This document shows, piece after piece, positions 38,343-51,415 of a DNA stretch of 64,000 nt. How positions within the stretch are numbered: the stretch's first letter is position 1; the number at the start of each line of letters is the position of its first letter. Where the stretch lies: contig NZ_AP022834.1 of assembly GCF_013394385.1 (NCBI RefSeq), positions 1,488,001 through 1,552,000 on the forward strand. The letters run 5' to 3'. The DNA is from Kocuria sp. TGY1127_2 (GTDB lineage: Bacteria > Actinomycetota > Actinomycetes > Actinomycetales > Micrococcaceae). Under the pieces are notes generated by a model, which was given only the letters and a program-made list of their open reading frames with translations, was not told the origin of the DNA and ran no database searches. The translations under genes were made by a program, and so were the position numbers.

Positions 38343-38527
38343 AGTGTTTCCTTTGCGCTTGTGAGTGGTGTCAGTCCGTGGCCAGGGCGCGCCCCCGTTA
38401 GGACATCTCATCAGGGATGCATTCAGTCTAACGCGTTGACGCGTCGAGACCTGATTCGCTTGTAAGGTGAAGATCGGTTGCCCGAACCTCACCTGAGGTT
38501 ATCCTTTTCGACCCCGAGGAGCCCATT

Positions 38528-39511
38528 GTGCGCCGTTCCGAGACAACAACCTCCGCATCGGCTTTCGAGGAAGCTCCGGCTGGGGGCCGGTTTCCACGGG
38601 AGGACAGCTTTCGTCATGACGACGCCCGGATGCGCTATTGGACCTATTCTCGGACTGATCAGGAACAACGACGATTCGACCCCGTTGTGGTCCTCGTGCA
38701 TGGTTTCCGGGGAGACCACCACGGGCTCGCGCTGATTGCGGAAGCGCTGTCCGCGCGGTGGGATGTTGTGGTCCCCGATTTGCCCGGATTCGGCAGGTCG
38801 GAAGCCCTCACGAGCCGGAGACATACGGCCGAGGCCTACGCGCTGGCGGTTGCGGACCTGCTCACGCGCTGGGGCGATCGACCGGTGATCCTCGTGGGGC
38901 ATTCCTTCGGCTCCGTCGTGGCGGCCAAGGTTGCGGCGTTGGGTCTCCCGCGCGTTGTGGGCCTCGCTCTGATCAACCCTATCTGCGAGCCCGCTTTGGA
39001 CTCATCGGCCAAGATACCGTCCCTCGCGGCTTCTCTCTTTTACCGAGTGTGCACCGAACTGCCCGAGCCGCTAGGCAACGCACTGGTTCGTTCTTCCGTA
39101 GTGACTCGTATTTCTTCGATGCTCATGATGAGAACCCCTGACCGCACGCTTCGCCGTTTCATCAACGGGCAGCACGACGCCTATTTTGGCAGCTTCGCTT
39201 CCCGCGCGGTCGTCCTCGAAGCCTATGAGTCCTCGATCCGGGACACGGTCCTGGGCTCGGCCCGCGACGTAGCCGTACCGACCTTGCTCGTCGCGGCCGA
39301 GGAGGATGACTTGGGCTCGATTCCGGGCCAGGAAAAACTCGCGGCCCTATTCCGGAACGCTCGTCTTGAGGTGATACCCGACGTCGGGCATCTGATCCAC
39401 TACGAGGCTCCCCGCAGGGCGGCCGCAATGATCGACGGATTCGCCGAAGAGCTCGAAACCGTCGGTGCCCAGGACAGCCAAACCGAGAACGCGAAGGAAT
39501 TCAGCCGATGA
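38528..39511 (+). CDS. Alpha/beta hydrolase
   Basis: The 327-residue protein is an alpha/beta-hydrolase: oxyanion region VLVHGFRGDHHGL, VVPDLPGFGRSE, nucleophile elbow GHSFGS, a cap region rich in helices, the acid near LVAAEEDDLGSIPG, and the His in VIPDVGHLIHYEAP. The substrate is unknown. It starts with GTG and overlaps the glycosyltransferase gene by four bases, so the two probably act in the same process, possibly modifying a glycolipid or wall sugar (inference). Confidence 0.88.
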   Translation: MRRSETTTSASAFEEAPAGGRFPREDSFRHDDARMRYWTYSRTDQEQRRFDPVVVLVHGFRGDHHGLALIAEALSARWDVVVPDLPGFGRSEALTSRRHTAEAYALAVADLLTRWGDRPVILVGHSFGSVVAAKVAALGLPRVVGLALINPICEPALDSSAKIPSLAASLFYRVCTELPEPLGNALVRSSVVTRISSMLMMRTPDRTLRRFINGQHDAYFGSFASRAVVLEAYESSIRDTVLGSARDVAVPTLLVAAEEDDLGSIPGQEKLAALFRNARLEVIPDVGHLIHYEAPRRAAAMIDGFAEELETVGAQDSQTENAKEFSR

Positions 39512-40638
39512 ACCAGGAGTCCGGGGAAGGAACCGGCGTGAAGCTGCTCGTCGACGCCCGCTACGTTCGGTCGACCCACGACGGGATCAGCCGTTACACC
39601 GCGAGCCTTCTGCATAGTCTTGCTCGCTGCGCCGGATCCGCTGAATACCCCGGGCTGCGCGTGGCCATGCTCGTCAGCGACGAGTCGGCCTTGACTCAGC
39701 TGCCTGACTTGCCCCATGTGAGGGGCTTCTCCCCGACCGGTCCTCTCGAGCCGCTCAGTGCGGTGGCCGTCAACCGGTACCGTCCGGACGTCGTGTTCTC
39801 CCCCATGCAGACCATGGGTTCCTGGGGACGCAAATACCGATTGATCCTGACGCTGCACGACCTGATCTATTACGATCACCCGGAGCCACCGGCGTTCCTT
39901 CCTGCGCCCGTCCGATGGGGATGGCGCCTCTTCCACCGGTCATACGTCCCGCAGCGGATGCTTCTCAATAGAGCCGACGCCGTCGCAACCGTTAGTGAGA
40001 CCACGGCCCGACTCATCGAGGAACACGCTCTCACGAGAAAACCGGTCACCGTCATACCGAACGCACCGCCAGAAGGCATGCGGCCTACGGAAGAACAGGC
40101 CGTCGCCAGGATCCAGAAGCGGCACAAGACGCTGCTCTACATGGGCTCGGCGATGCCCTACAAGGGTGTAGACCTTCTGATACGGGGCATGGAGCTCCTC
40201 CCCGATTACGAGCTCCACCTCTTGTCCCGCTATGATCCCAGGCGGCGGGCCGAACTCGAGGGCCTGGTTCCGATGGAATCACGCGTCATTTTCCACGACG
40301 GTGTTTCCGATGAGGAATATTCGGAGCTGCTCACCACATGTACCGCACTCGTGACGGCAAGCTCGGCCGAAGGGTACGGGCTACCGGTGGCCGAAGCGGC
40401 CGCAGAAGGTACAGCCCGCATCGTCTCGGACATTCCCATTTTTCGCGAAATCGCGCCCAACGCGCACCACATCGACTTTTCGAACGAACACGAGTTCGCC
40501 GAGTCCGTTCGTGCGCTCGAGGATCCTGAGATCTATCGTGCGGCCGTTACCGGTTCCCTGGACGACGCCGCCCAATACAGCTGGAACATGTCGGCCCGCC
40601 GTCTCATCGATCTCGCGACGCGCCTGACAAACCACTAG
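39508..40638 (+). CDS. Family 4 glycosyltransferase
   Basis: This 376-residue GT-B glycosyltransferase has an N-terminal acceptor domain (LLVDARYVRSTHDGISRYTASLL) and a C-terminal nucleotide-sugar domain (LLYMGSAMPYKGVDLLIRGMELL in part; SSAEGYGLPVAEAAAEGT holds the two Glu of the GT4 EX7E motif). Mannosyl- or related transferases are the closest family sense, but donor and acceptor cannot be assigned. An internal GTG at 39538 is an alternative start. It converges on priA. Confidence 0.9.
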   Translation: MNQESGEGTGVKLLVDARYVRSTHDGISRYTASLLHSLARCAGSAEYPGLRVAMLVSDESALTQLPDLPHVRGFSPTGPLEPLSAVAVNRYRPDVVFSPMQTMGSWGRKYRLILTLHDLIYYDHPEPPAFLPAPVRWGWRLFHRSYVPQRMLLNRADAVATVSETTARLIEEHALTRKPVTVIPNAPPEGMRPTEEQAVARIQKRHKTLLYMGSAMPYKGVDLLIRGMELLPDYELHLLSRYDPRRRAELEGLVPMESRVIFHDGVSDEEYSELLTTCTALVTASSAEGYGLPVAEAAAEGTARIVSDIPIFREIAPNAHHIDFSNEHEFAESVRALEDPEIYRAAVTGSLDDAAQYSWNMSARRLIDLATRLTNH

Positions 40639-40656
40639 CCGGTGTTCCGGAAGCCA

Positions 40657-42819
40657 TCAGAAAACGTCGAGGGCGTCGCAACGAATCTGGACAGATTCGT
40701 ATTTGCGGGACGCGGAGAACACAGCTCTTGTACCCCTCAGCAGTTCCGTGACCCGTGAAGCGACCCCGTATGCCATGAAAATGATGGCCCGGTACTCATC
40801 GTCCTCGTCGTCATCACTCGTCGGAACAGGATCGATGAGACGCAGGGCCGGGGGCGTACCCACGGTCGGCAGATCGAGGGCACGGACAAATTCCTCGACC
40901 GCGATCCGCGGACCCGTAATAGCGGCCGTCCGAACCGCAGGCGGAAGACCGAGGTCGTGGCGCTCCGACAACTCGCGAGCGGCAAATCCCGCAGGGTCCC
41001 ACCGGACTAACGCCGCGAGTGCCGAAGACTCCTCGGCCGTGCAGATCACCTGGCCGCCGTTGACCCGAGAGGTCACCAACGAACACGCGTTCATCCAGCG
41101 TCTGAGCACCTGTTCGGAGACCCGAAGTGAATCACGGGCCAGCATTCGGTCGCCGTCCAAAAGCAGCGCGGCCCTGTACCCGCCGACGGCCCGAGGTTCA
41201 GCACCCGGGGTGGCCACCACCAGAGCCGGCTGGTCGCTGACCGAATCCTTGACGTTCTCTCCGCTCGAATTCACCACCGGTACCTGTGGGAAAGCCCGGC
41301 CCAATTCTTCTGCGGTGCGCAAAGCACCCACCGTGGTCAACCGCCATTGATCGTGTCCGCATTCAGAACAGCTCCACTCGGAGACACCACGGTGGCACCA
41401 CCGGCACACCGCCTGAGAACGTGAATCCTTGTCCAGGCTCAGCGGGCCCATGCAGTGCGGGCAACGCGCCGAGGCCCTGCACCTTTGGCAAGCCAGCGAA
41501 GGAGCGTATCCGGTGCGTGCCACCTGAACCAGCACAGGGCCGTGACTCAGGGCTTCCCGAGCGACCTGATACGCGAGATGCGGGATTCTGGCGAGTGCCG
41601 CCATGGGATCCCGCTCCCGCGTGAACGAATCCGAGGTCGCCCGTATCAACGGCGAGTGCGACCTGAGATCATCGCGCTTCGGTGCCACCGGCTGAGCCCA
41701 CCGCGTCTGCACCAGGCGCTCGCCTTCCGGCGTGACCGCGTAGCCCAGGAAGATCGCCGAGCATTCCTGGAGCTGTGCGCGCAGAAGGAGCACGTCTCGC
41801 GCATTGCAGTAGGGGGCCTGACGCTCGACGAGGTTCTCGTCCCCGTCGTCGAAGCAAGCGAGAAGGCCGAGGTCCGGAACGGGTGCGAATGCCGCAGACC
41901 GGGTACCGATAACCACCCAGGCCTGGCCGGACAGGGCCTTGAGGAATGAACTGTATCGAGCCATGAGCCCAGATCCGTTGCTGAGGCGAGCGATCTTGTC
42001 CGCATCCACGAGCCGGTTCAGTGCACTCTCCAACCGGTCGAGCGCGGGGTTGTCCGGCACGACGACGACGGCGCGTTTCCCTGAGGACAGAGTGGCTGCG
42101 CACGCCCGAGCCATCAGCGCGGCCCAGTCTTGGGACGCGGAAGGTGCTACGGCGACAACCCGTCGAACCGGATCGCCCGAAGGCTCAGCAAGTTGTTCTA
42201 GCATCCGGGTCCCACCGGCGTACAGGGCCCATCCATGGCCGACCTCGTCGTCACCTTCCGGCACCCAGGTGGGTCCCGGGATCTCGGCCGGAACGGACAC
42301 ATGCGTATTCGGTTTCTGCTCGTCGCTGCCGTGGGGGGTCTTCTTCCGTGGTTCGAAGCCCAAAACATCCCGTTCGAATTTCTTCTCGGGCCGGACTGCA
42401 CGGGGAGGTACCGCCAGGCGCAAAACATCCGAGTTCAGCCCCGCGTACCGGCTCGCGACAGCTTGAATGAGTTCCCATATCTCCGGGGCCAGCGCGCGGA
42501 CCGGTGAGACAACCTCGCGGAGAGGTTGGAGGGAAACATGGGAATCGCTTTGCTGGCACCTTTCGATGAGCCAGGCCACGGTCTCGCGTCCGTGGAACTT
42601 GATGCGCACCCGCGTGCCGGGTTCGGCAGTGTCGCTTAGATGGGATGGCACCGAATAGTCGAAGAGCCTGTCCAGGTGCGGGACGCGAGTGTCGATCGCA
42701 ACGCGGGCGACCGGCCGGTCCGTGGCCAGAACGACGCCGCCTACTTCACGACCGTTGGCTCTGGTGTCTTGCTCCCATCCTTCCAGTCCCGGAAGGACCC
42801 CGTCCGGATGGTTTTCCAT
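40657..42819 (-). CDS. priA: Primosomal protein N' (PriA), degenerate helicase form
   Basis: PriA restarts stalled replication forks. About 720 residues. The N-terminal 3'-end-binding domain (ARVAIDTRVPHLDRLFDYSVP) and the paired zinc-binding Cys cluster (CQRCRASARCPHC, CRWCHRG, CSECG) are clear. The helicase motifs are not: the Walker A position reads VAVAPSASQDW with no GKT, and the DEEH box reads FDDGD. This degeneration is usual in actinobacterial PriA, annotated as probable replication restart protein. I chose the ATG at 42819, three bases before the metK stop region; an in-frame ATG at 42867 overlaps metK. Confidence 0.9.
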   Translation of the reverse strand: MENHPDGVLPGLEGWEQDTRANGREVGGVVLATDRPVARVAIDTRVPHLDRLFDYSVPSHLSDTAEPGTRVRIKFHGRETVAWLIERCQQSDSHVSLQPLREVVSPVRALAPEIWELIQAVASRYAGLNSDVLRLAVPPRAVRPEKKFERDVLGFEPRKKTPHGSDEQKPNTHVSVPAEIPGPTWVPEGDDEVGHGWALYAGGTRMLEQLAEPSGDPVRRVVAVAPSASQDWAALMARACAATLSSGKRAVVVVPDNPALDRLESALNRLVDADKIARLSNGSGLMARYSSFLKALSGQAWVVIGTRSAAFAPVPDLGLLACFDDGDENLVERQAPYCNARDVLLLRAQLQECSAIFLGYAVTPEGERLVQTRWAQPVAPKRDDLRSHSPLIRATSDSFTRERDPMAALARIPHLAYQVAREALSHGPVLVQVARTGYAPSLACQRCRASARCPHCMGPLSLDKDSRSQAVCRWCHRGVSEWSCSECGHDQWRLTTVGALRTAEELGRAFPQVPVVNSSGENVKDSVSDQPALVVATPGAEPRAVGGYRAALLLDGDRMLARDSLRVSEQVLRRWMNACSLVTSRVNGGQVICTAEESSALAALVRWDPAGFAARELSERHDLGLPPAVRTAAITGPRIAVEEFVRALDLPTVGTPPALRLIDPVPTSDDDEDDEYRAIIFMAYGVASRVTELLRGTRAVFSASRKYESVQIRCDALDVF

Positions 42820-42821
42820 AT

Positions 42822-44024
42822 TTACAGAGCAGACCTCAGGGCATCGACGCGGTCGGTTCTCTCCCATGTGAACTCCGGCTCGTCACGGCCGAAGTGACCG
42901 TGTGCGGCGGTCTTGGCGTAGATCGGACGGCGCAGGTCCAAGTCGTTGATGATGGCCAGAGGCCGCAAGTCGAAGACCTCATTGATCGCTTTCTCGATCC
43001 GGACCGGGTCCTCGTGGTGAGTTCCGAAGGTCTCGACGTATAGGCCGACGGGACGCGCCCGACCTATGGCATAGGCAACTTGGACCTCGACGCGGTCAGC
43101 CAACCCTGCCGCGACCACATTCTTGGCGATCCAGCGCATTGCATAGGCCGCGGACCGGTCCACCTTGGACGGGTCCTTGCCCGAGAAGGCGCCCCCGCCG
43201 TGGCGCGACATTCCACCGTAGGTGTCCACGATGATCTTGCGGCCGGTCAATCCGGCGTCGCCCACAGGGCCGCCCTGAACGAACTGACCTGCCGGGTTGA
43301 TGATGAAATCTGCCGTGCTGGTGTCCAGATCGAGATCTTCGAGCACAGGGTCGATGACGAACCTCTGAACCTCATCCTTGAGGCTGTCCAGGGAGTACTT
43401 CTCGCCGTGCTGAGTCGAGAGCACAACCGTATCCACAGATACGGGCGTATGACCGTCATAACCCAGCGTGACTTGGGTTTTGCCGTCAGGGCGGAGGCCG
43501 GGCAGAACCCCGTCCTTACGGACCTTGGTGAGCCGCTCGGACAGACGGTGCGCGATCCAGATCGGAGCGGGCATCAGAGCTTTCGTCTCGTTGGTCGCAT
43601 AGCCGAACATGAGCCCCTGGTCGCCGGCGCCCTGAAGATCCAGAGCGTCTTCGGCGACTCCGGTGCGCTGCTCCAATGATGTGTACACGCCAGAGTTGAT
43701 GTCCGGGGACTGCTCACCGATCGATACGGAGACTCCGCAGAAATCGCCGTCGAAGCCACGCGTCGACGAGTCGTACCCGATTTCCAGAATGGTGTCTCGC
43801 ACGATCTTGGGGATTTCGACGTAGGCGGTGGTGGTCACCTCGCCGGCAACCATAACCTGCCCGGTGGTCACCATGGTCTCCACAGCGACATTCGCCGCTG
43901 GATCGTCGGTCAACAGAGCATCAAGGATCGAATCGGAAATCTGGTCACAGATTTTGTCGGGATGCCCCTCAGTTACGGACTCTGAGGTGAAGAGACGGAG
44001 ATGCTGATTATCGTTGGAAGTCAC
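42822..44024 (-). CDS. metK: S-adenosylmethionine synthetase
   Basis: MetK makes S-adenosylmethionine from ATP and methionine. The 400-aa protein has all family signatures: [19 protein letters not shown] (ATP/metal), [15 protein letters not shown], and [19 protein letters not shown]. The GTG start is four bases after coaBC; no riboswitch space exists before it, so it depends on the upstream rpoZ-coaBC transcript. Confidence 0.98.
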   Translation of the reverse strand: MTSNDNQHLRLFTSESVTEGHPDKICDQISDSILDALLTDDPAANVAVETMVTTGQVMVAGEVTTTAYVEIPKIVRDTILEIGYDSSTRGFDGDFCGVSVSIGEQSPDINSGVYTSLEQRTGVAEDALDLQGAGDQGLMFGYATNETKALMPAPIWIAHRLSERLTKVRKDGVLPGLRPDGKTQVTLGYDGHTPVSVDTVVLSTQHGEKYSLDSLKDEVQRFVIDPVLEDLDLDTSTADFIINPAGQFVQGGPVGDAGLTGRKIIVDTYGGMSRHGGGAFSGKDPSKVDRSAAYAMRWIAKNVVAAGLADRVEVQVAYAIGRARPVGLYVETFGTHHEDPVRIEKAINEVFDLRPLAIINDLDLRRPIYAKTAAHGHFGRDEPEFTWERTDRVDALRSAL

Positions 44025-44028
44025 GCGG

Positions 44029-45321
44029 CTACTCTACTAGTTCGTTCGCGGCCTGAGCCTGCTCTGGCGGAATGTTGAAGTGTGACGCCACGCGCGTCAC
44101 AAGACGTCGCGCGAGGTCCGATTTCGTCCCCCTGACTTCGGTCTCCTCGGGGTCACGTTCTCCGCCACGGACCAGAATGGTTGCCGCGGTCTCATCCTTG
44201 CCGAAGACGAGGTCGGTTCCTACTTCGTTGACGACGAGCACATCGCATCCCTTGGAGGCCAGCTTTGCTCGACCGAGTTCGGCAACGCTCTGTTCGGCCG
44301 AGCCGGTCTCAGCCGCGAACCCGACCAGGAGGGCATGATGTCGGCTTTCTTTCTTGGCCCGGACCAGGCCCTTGAGAATGTCCGGATTGCGCACGAGTTC
44401 CAGCGCCGGGGCATCGTCACGGTTCGGATCTTTCTTGATCTTGGACCCGTAGGCCTCCCGAGGGCGAAAATCGGCGACGGCGGCCGCCATGACGAGGACA
44501 TCGGCTCCTTCTTCGATCGTTGCCCGCTCCGTGGAAGCCTGCAATTGCCGGGCAGAGGAGACCCGAGTGATGCCGAACCTTTCGGTCTCCTCCGGATCGG
44601 GGACTTCAGTGTGTGCCAGGATGAGGTGCACTTGGGCGCCTTGGTCGGCGGCAGCCTGCGCGATGGCGATCCCTTGTTTTCCCGAGGACCGGTTACCGAG
44701 ATAACGAACAGGGTCCAGCGCCTCTCGAGTACCGCCCGCGGTGACTACGAACTTTTTTCCGCTGAGGTCCACAGCCTCCGGTCGGTTCGACTTCGCGTCA
44801 TCGTAGGCCTGCAGGCAGCGGCGATAGATTTCTGCAGGCTCCGGCAGTCGACCGGCTCCACTGTCATGACCCGTGAGCCGACCGACCGCGGGGTCGATCA
44901 CGGTGTACCCGTAACTGCGCAGCAGTCGCACGTTTCGGCGGGTCGCCGGATTCTCCCACATCTGGGTGTGCATCGCGGGAGCGAAAACAACGGGACACGT
45001 GGCCGTAAGAATCGTGGCCGTCAACAGGTCATCAGCCCGGCCGGTCGCAACTCGCGCCAAAAGGTCCGCGGTTGCAGGTGCGACGACGATCAGATCGGCT
45101 TCTTCAGCTTGCCGAACGTGGTTGACGGCTTCGACATCTTCGAATACGGACGTCCGGACTGGACGCCCCGACAACGCCTCCCACGTAGGGGCTCCGACAA
45201 ATTCGAGGGCAGACAAGGTCGGCATGGCTACGACCTCACGGCCGTCTTCGCTCAACAAACGCAGAAGCATCGCGGCCTTGTAAGCCGCGATGCCTCCGCC
45301 TATACCTAGAATAATTCGCAC
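44029..45321 (-). CDS. coaBC: Bifunctional CoaBC (phosphopantothenoylcysteine decarboxylase / phosphopantothenate-cysteine ligase)
   Basis: CoaBC performs two steps of coenzyme A synthesis. The 430-residue protein has an N-terminal FMN decarboxylase domain ([53 protein letters not shown], where many bacteria have PAMN, but His is common in actinobacteria) and a C-terminal ligase domain ([26 protein letters not shown]). The GTG start lies 59 bases after rpoZ. Confidence 0.96.
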   Translation of the reverse strand: MRIILGIGGGIAAYKAAMLLRLLSEDGREVVAMPTLSALEFVGAPTWEALSGRPVRTSVFEDVEAVNHVRQAEEADLIVVAPATADLLARVATGRADDLLTATILTATCPVVFAPAMHTQMWENPATRRNVRLLRSYGYTVIDPAVGRLTGHDSGAGRLPEPAEIYRRCLQAYDDAKSNRPEAVDLSGKKFVVTAGGTREALDPVRYLGNRSSGKQGIAIAQAAADQGAQVHLILAHTEVPDPEETERFGITRVSSARQLQASTERATIEEGADVLVMAAAVADFRPREAYGSKIKKDPNRDDAPALELVRNPDILKGLVRAKKESRHHALLVGFAAETGSAEQSVAELGRAKLASKGCDVLVVNEVGTDLVFGKDETAATILVRGGERDPEETEVRGTKSDLARRLVTRVASHFNIPPEQAQAANELVE

Positions 45322-45380
45322 GAAACCAGTCTAGCGGTCCGTGAGATGTAGTGTCTTCGCCTACGAAGACGCAAGTCGGA

Positions 45381-45797
45381 TTATTCGGATTCGCTCTCCG
45401 AACCGGATTCCTCGGTTGCCTCTTCGCTGAATGCTACGAACGTATCCGTGGACTCGGCGTCGTTGGCGAAGATATCCGAACCGAAGAAATCGGCTACGGG
45501 CTCGTCATCGTGAATCAGTTGACCGTTCTCGTTGTAACGACCGCCCTCGACCGGGTGAGATTCGAGGAGGTCTTCTTCGATCTCTCGCATGGCGATGGAG
45601 AGGGACTTCTCATTCACTGCGGTGTCAACGAGCGGACCCACGTGTTCGAAGAGCCCCTCTTGCAGCTGGGAGTAGTAGGCGTTGATCTGGCGCGCGCGAC
45701 GGGCACCGAAAAGGACCAGGCCATACTTCGAATCGGCCTTCTTGAGGAGCGAGTCCACCGAGGGGTCGATGATGCCTTCATGTTCGGAAAGTGCCAA
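45381..45797 (-). CDS. rpoZ: DNA-directed RNA polymerase subunit omega
   Basis: Omega assists assembly and stability of RNA polymerase. The 138-aa protein has the actinobacterial pattern [21 protein letters not shown] and [35 protein letters not shown]. It is longer than the usual 85-110 residues because of an acidic C-terminal tail of about 50 residues rich in Glu, Asp and Ser (ending [10 protein letters not shown]). Confidence 0.95.
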   Translation of the reverse strand: MALSEHEGIIDPSVDSLLKKADSKYGLVLFGARRARQINAYYSQLQEGLFEHVGPLVDTAVNEKSLSIAMREIEEDLLESHPVEGGRYNENGQLIHDDEPVADFFGSDIFANDAESTDTFVAFSEEATEESGSESESE

Positions 45798-46002
45798 GAA
45801 ATTCTCCCGTGACGTTGATAAAAAACCGCCGGCCTAGCTAGCCAAGCGTCCTTCCGGTGATCATCGTAAATGACCTACCGGGCAAACCTAATACACCATG
45901 CTACAACCGTGAGGGGTCGAAAGCACGTCTCATCTGCTATTGAGGATCAATTGTCCGTCAGCTCACGTGGCCGTCGGCCAGGGCCGGGACTGGGCCGGCG
46001 GC

Positions 46003-46587
46003 CTAGACCTCGGTGGAGCGCCGCGCAATACCCATGATTTCCACGAGCTCCCCTGCTGCTTGTTCGATCGTCTCATTGATGACGGTCTGGTCGAATTCGG
46101 GTTCGGCACCGAGCTCTTCCTTGGCTGTTTCGAGACGAACGTGCTGTTCCGTATCGGTTTCGGTGCCGCGGGTGCGGAGTCGACGGACCAACTCTTCCCA
46201 ACTTGGCGGAGCCAAGAAGATCATCTGGGCTTCCGGCATGGCGTTTCGTACCTGGCGCGCACCTTGCAGATCAATCTCCAGCAGCACGTGGCGCCCGGCC
46301 GCCAGGGCATCCTCGACCATGGTCTTCATGGTTCCGTACCGGTGATTGTTGTGGACCTTTGCCCACTCCAGCATCTGACGATTTTCAATCATCGAATCGA
46401 ATTCTTCATCCGACACGAAGTAGTAGTGAACGCCGTCTTGTTCACCCGGCCGAGGATCCCTGGTGGTTGCGGATACCGAGAGCCACACCTCTGGATAGTG
46501 ATCCCTGATGTACGCAGAGACCGTCCCCTTGCCCACGGCTGTCGGTCCGGCTAATACGGTCAATTGCGGGGACTGGGTCTCTGTCAC
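46003..46587 (-). CDS. gmk: Guanylate kinase
   Basis: Gmk phosphorylates GMP to GDP. The 194-residue protein has the P-loop LAGPTAVGKGTVS, SVSATTRDPRPGEQDGVHYYFVS, YGTMKTMVEDAL and LLEIDLQGARQVR. The start is taken as GTG 46587, five bases after the mihF stop with GAAGGG upstream; 16 more in-frame residues to 46635 would overlap mihF. Confidence 0.96.
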   Translation of the reverse strand: MTETQSPQLTVLAGPTAVGKGTVSAYIRDHYPEVWLSVSATTRDPRPGEQDGVHYYFVSDEEFDSMIENRQMLEWAKVHNNHRYGTMKTMVEDALAAGRHVLLEIDLQGARQVRNAMPEAQMIFLAPPSWEELVRRLRTRGTETDTEQHVRLETAKEELGAEPEFDQTVINETIEQAAGELVEIMGIARRSTEV

Positions 46588-46591
46588 TGGA

Positions 46592-46906
46592 TTACCCTTC
46601 GAGGTGTTCGATGAGATTTCTGCGCTGATGGGCACCCAAACCTCGGAGACGTCGACTCGGAGCGATCCTGAGTTCCCTCATGATCGCCGCTGCTCGAATG
46701 TCTCCGATGCTCGGGATGGATTTCAACATATCCTCGACACGGATGCGTTGCAAAGCCTCATCCGCATCGGCTCTCTCGAGAAACTCCTTGATGGTGATCT
46801 CTCGGTTCTTAAGGGCCAACTTCGCGTCGGCACGGACCTGACGTGACTGTCTCGCTTTCTCACGCGCGGCAGCTCTTTCTTCGTCGGTCAGAGGGCGCAG
46901 AGCCAT
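46592..46906 (-). CDS. mihF: Integration host factor, actinobacterial type (mIHF)
   Basis: mIHF is a nucleoid-associated protein with a helix-two-turn-helix DNA-binding fold, not related to HU-type IHF. The 104-aa product shows MALRPLTDEERAAAREKAR, FLERADADEALQRIRVEDML, SIPSIGDIRAAAIMRELRIA and RRLRGLGAHQR near the end, the family core. The ATG at 46906 follows GAGGAG. Confidence 0.96.
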   Translation of the reverse strand: MALRPLTDEERAAAREKARQSRQVRADAKLALKNREITIKEFLERADADEALQRIRVEDMLKSIPSIGDIRAAAIMRELRIAPSRRLRGLGAHQRRNLIEHLEG

Positions 46907-47242
46907 AGTTACTCCTCTCATGGGCACACGAGGTTAGATTGCTAGTTCCCCATTAACTCCTCGTGGATATGGACCCAAAATTACCTCAGAGTAGGCTAAT
47001 AAACCAATCAAAAAGGCGCCACGACTCAACATTCGCCGGATTATCTGCTCCATGAGATGACGTAACTGCAGTTTGACCCCGGACCCTCGGTATTCCGGCG
47101 AACACAGCGTCTTCGCATGCTTGCCCGTTGACCCGATGGCAGCGTAAAAGACCGGCCCCAGGAACAATAGACGGATATCAATCAATTGTTCCCAGGGCTG
47201 TTGCGTTGTGCAATAAAGGCCGCACGTCCAGATCGTCTTTGG
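46907..47242. other. mihF upstream region
   Basis: These 336 bases lie between pyrF (stop at 47243) and mihF. A minus-strand frame at 46934-47185 (83 codons) has no family resemblance and its codon use is poor, so I do not call it. An 8-bp inverted repeat GGAACAAT (47161-47168) / ATTGTTCC (47185-47192) surrounds an AT-rich core and may be part of the mihF promoter or an operator. Confidence 0.5.
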
Positions 47243-48096
47243 CTAATGACCTAAGGCCGCCATCAATGCGTCGTTACAGCGTCGGGCCTCGCCGACCAAG
47301 GAGCCGGCATCGGGTCCGTACTGGAGCACCCCCCGGGAAGAAGCCACGACGACTCGGTCGGTGGCCCCTTCAAAAACCCTCGCCAAATCGGATTCGGTGG
47401 CCCCCTGCGCCCCGTACCCCGGAGCCAGGATCAGCCCGTTGAATTCCGCGAGCGAAATCCCCAAGGTCTCCAGTGCTGGCCCGACCGTTGCGCCGACGAC
47501 CAATCCGCAGGGGCCTGCGAACTCGGCCTCACGACGTCGATTCTCCTTCTCGGCCTGCGCCACGATGCTCTTGGCCACCGATACTTCCTGGCCTCGGTGC
47601 TGGACGTCCGCGCCCTCCGGGTTGGAGGTCAGCGCAAGGACGAAAGTGCCTCGTCGATTTGCGTCCGCAACATCCAGCGCAGGAACCAGCGACCCGAATC
47701 CCAGATAAGGGCTCAGGGTCACCGAGTCCCCCGCCAACGGCGATGTTCCGTCCAGCCACGCGTCGGCGTAAGCGGCCATAGTAGAACCGATGTCGCCACG
47801 TTTGGCATCGCAGATGACTTGGGTTCCGGAGGCTCTGCCCTTGGCGACGACCCGTTCCAGGACTCGCAGACCATCAGACCCGTGCCTTTCGAACAACGCG
47901 ACCTGCGGTTTGACCGATGCGACCTTTCCCCCGATGGCATCCATGACCGTCAGGGCAAAGGACTCGCAGCCACCGGCGTCGTCCGGCAGGCCCCACGCTG
48001 CGAGAAGCGCGGGGTGCGGGTCGATCCCGACGCAGAGCGGGCCCTTGTCCTGAATCGCACGGTACAAACGGTCCCCGGCGGGACGAGCTGTCGCCG

Positions 48097-48100
<4 letters not shown>
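47243..48100 (-). CDS. pyrF: Orotidine-5'-phosphate decarboxylase
   Basis: PyrF makes UMP, the last step of the pathway. The 285-aa protein is the longer actinobacterial type: LCVGIDPHP at the start, the catalytic [17 protein letters not shown] with Lys and Asp, and [12 protein letters not shown] at the phosphate site. It starts with ATG overlapping the carB stop (ATGA) and ends the pyrR operon. Confidence 0.96.
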
Positions 48101-51411
<3,311 letters not shown>

Positions 51412-51415
51412 AAAG

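Noticed and set aside
38343-38460. Possible T-box leader upstream of leuS
   Set aside because: The conserved TGGNACCGCG antiterminator sequence and specifier loop are not present and the leader is too short.
44025-44028. SAM riboswitch for metK
   Set aside because: Only four bases separate coaBC and metK, so there is no space for a riboswitch.
45353-45370. GTCTTCG/CGAAGAC hairpin between rpoZ and coaBC as a terminator
   Set aside because: Only seven base pairs and no T tract; coaBC and metK appear to depend on readthrough.
46934-47185. 83-codon minus-strand frame upstream of mihF
   Set aside because: No homology seen, poor codon use, no Shine-Dalgarno; treated as intergenic.
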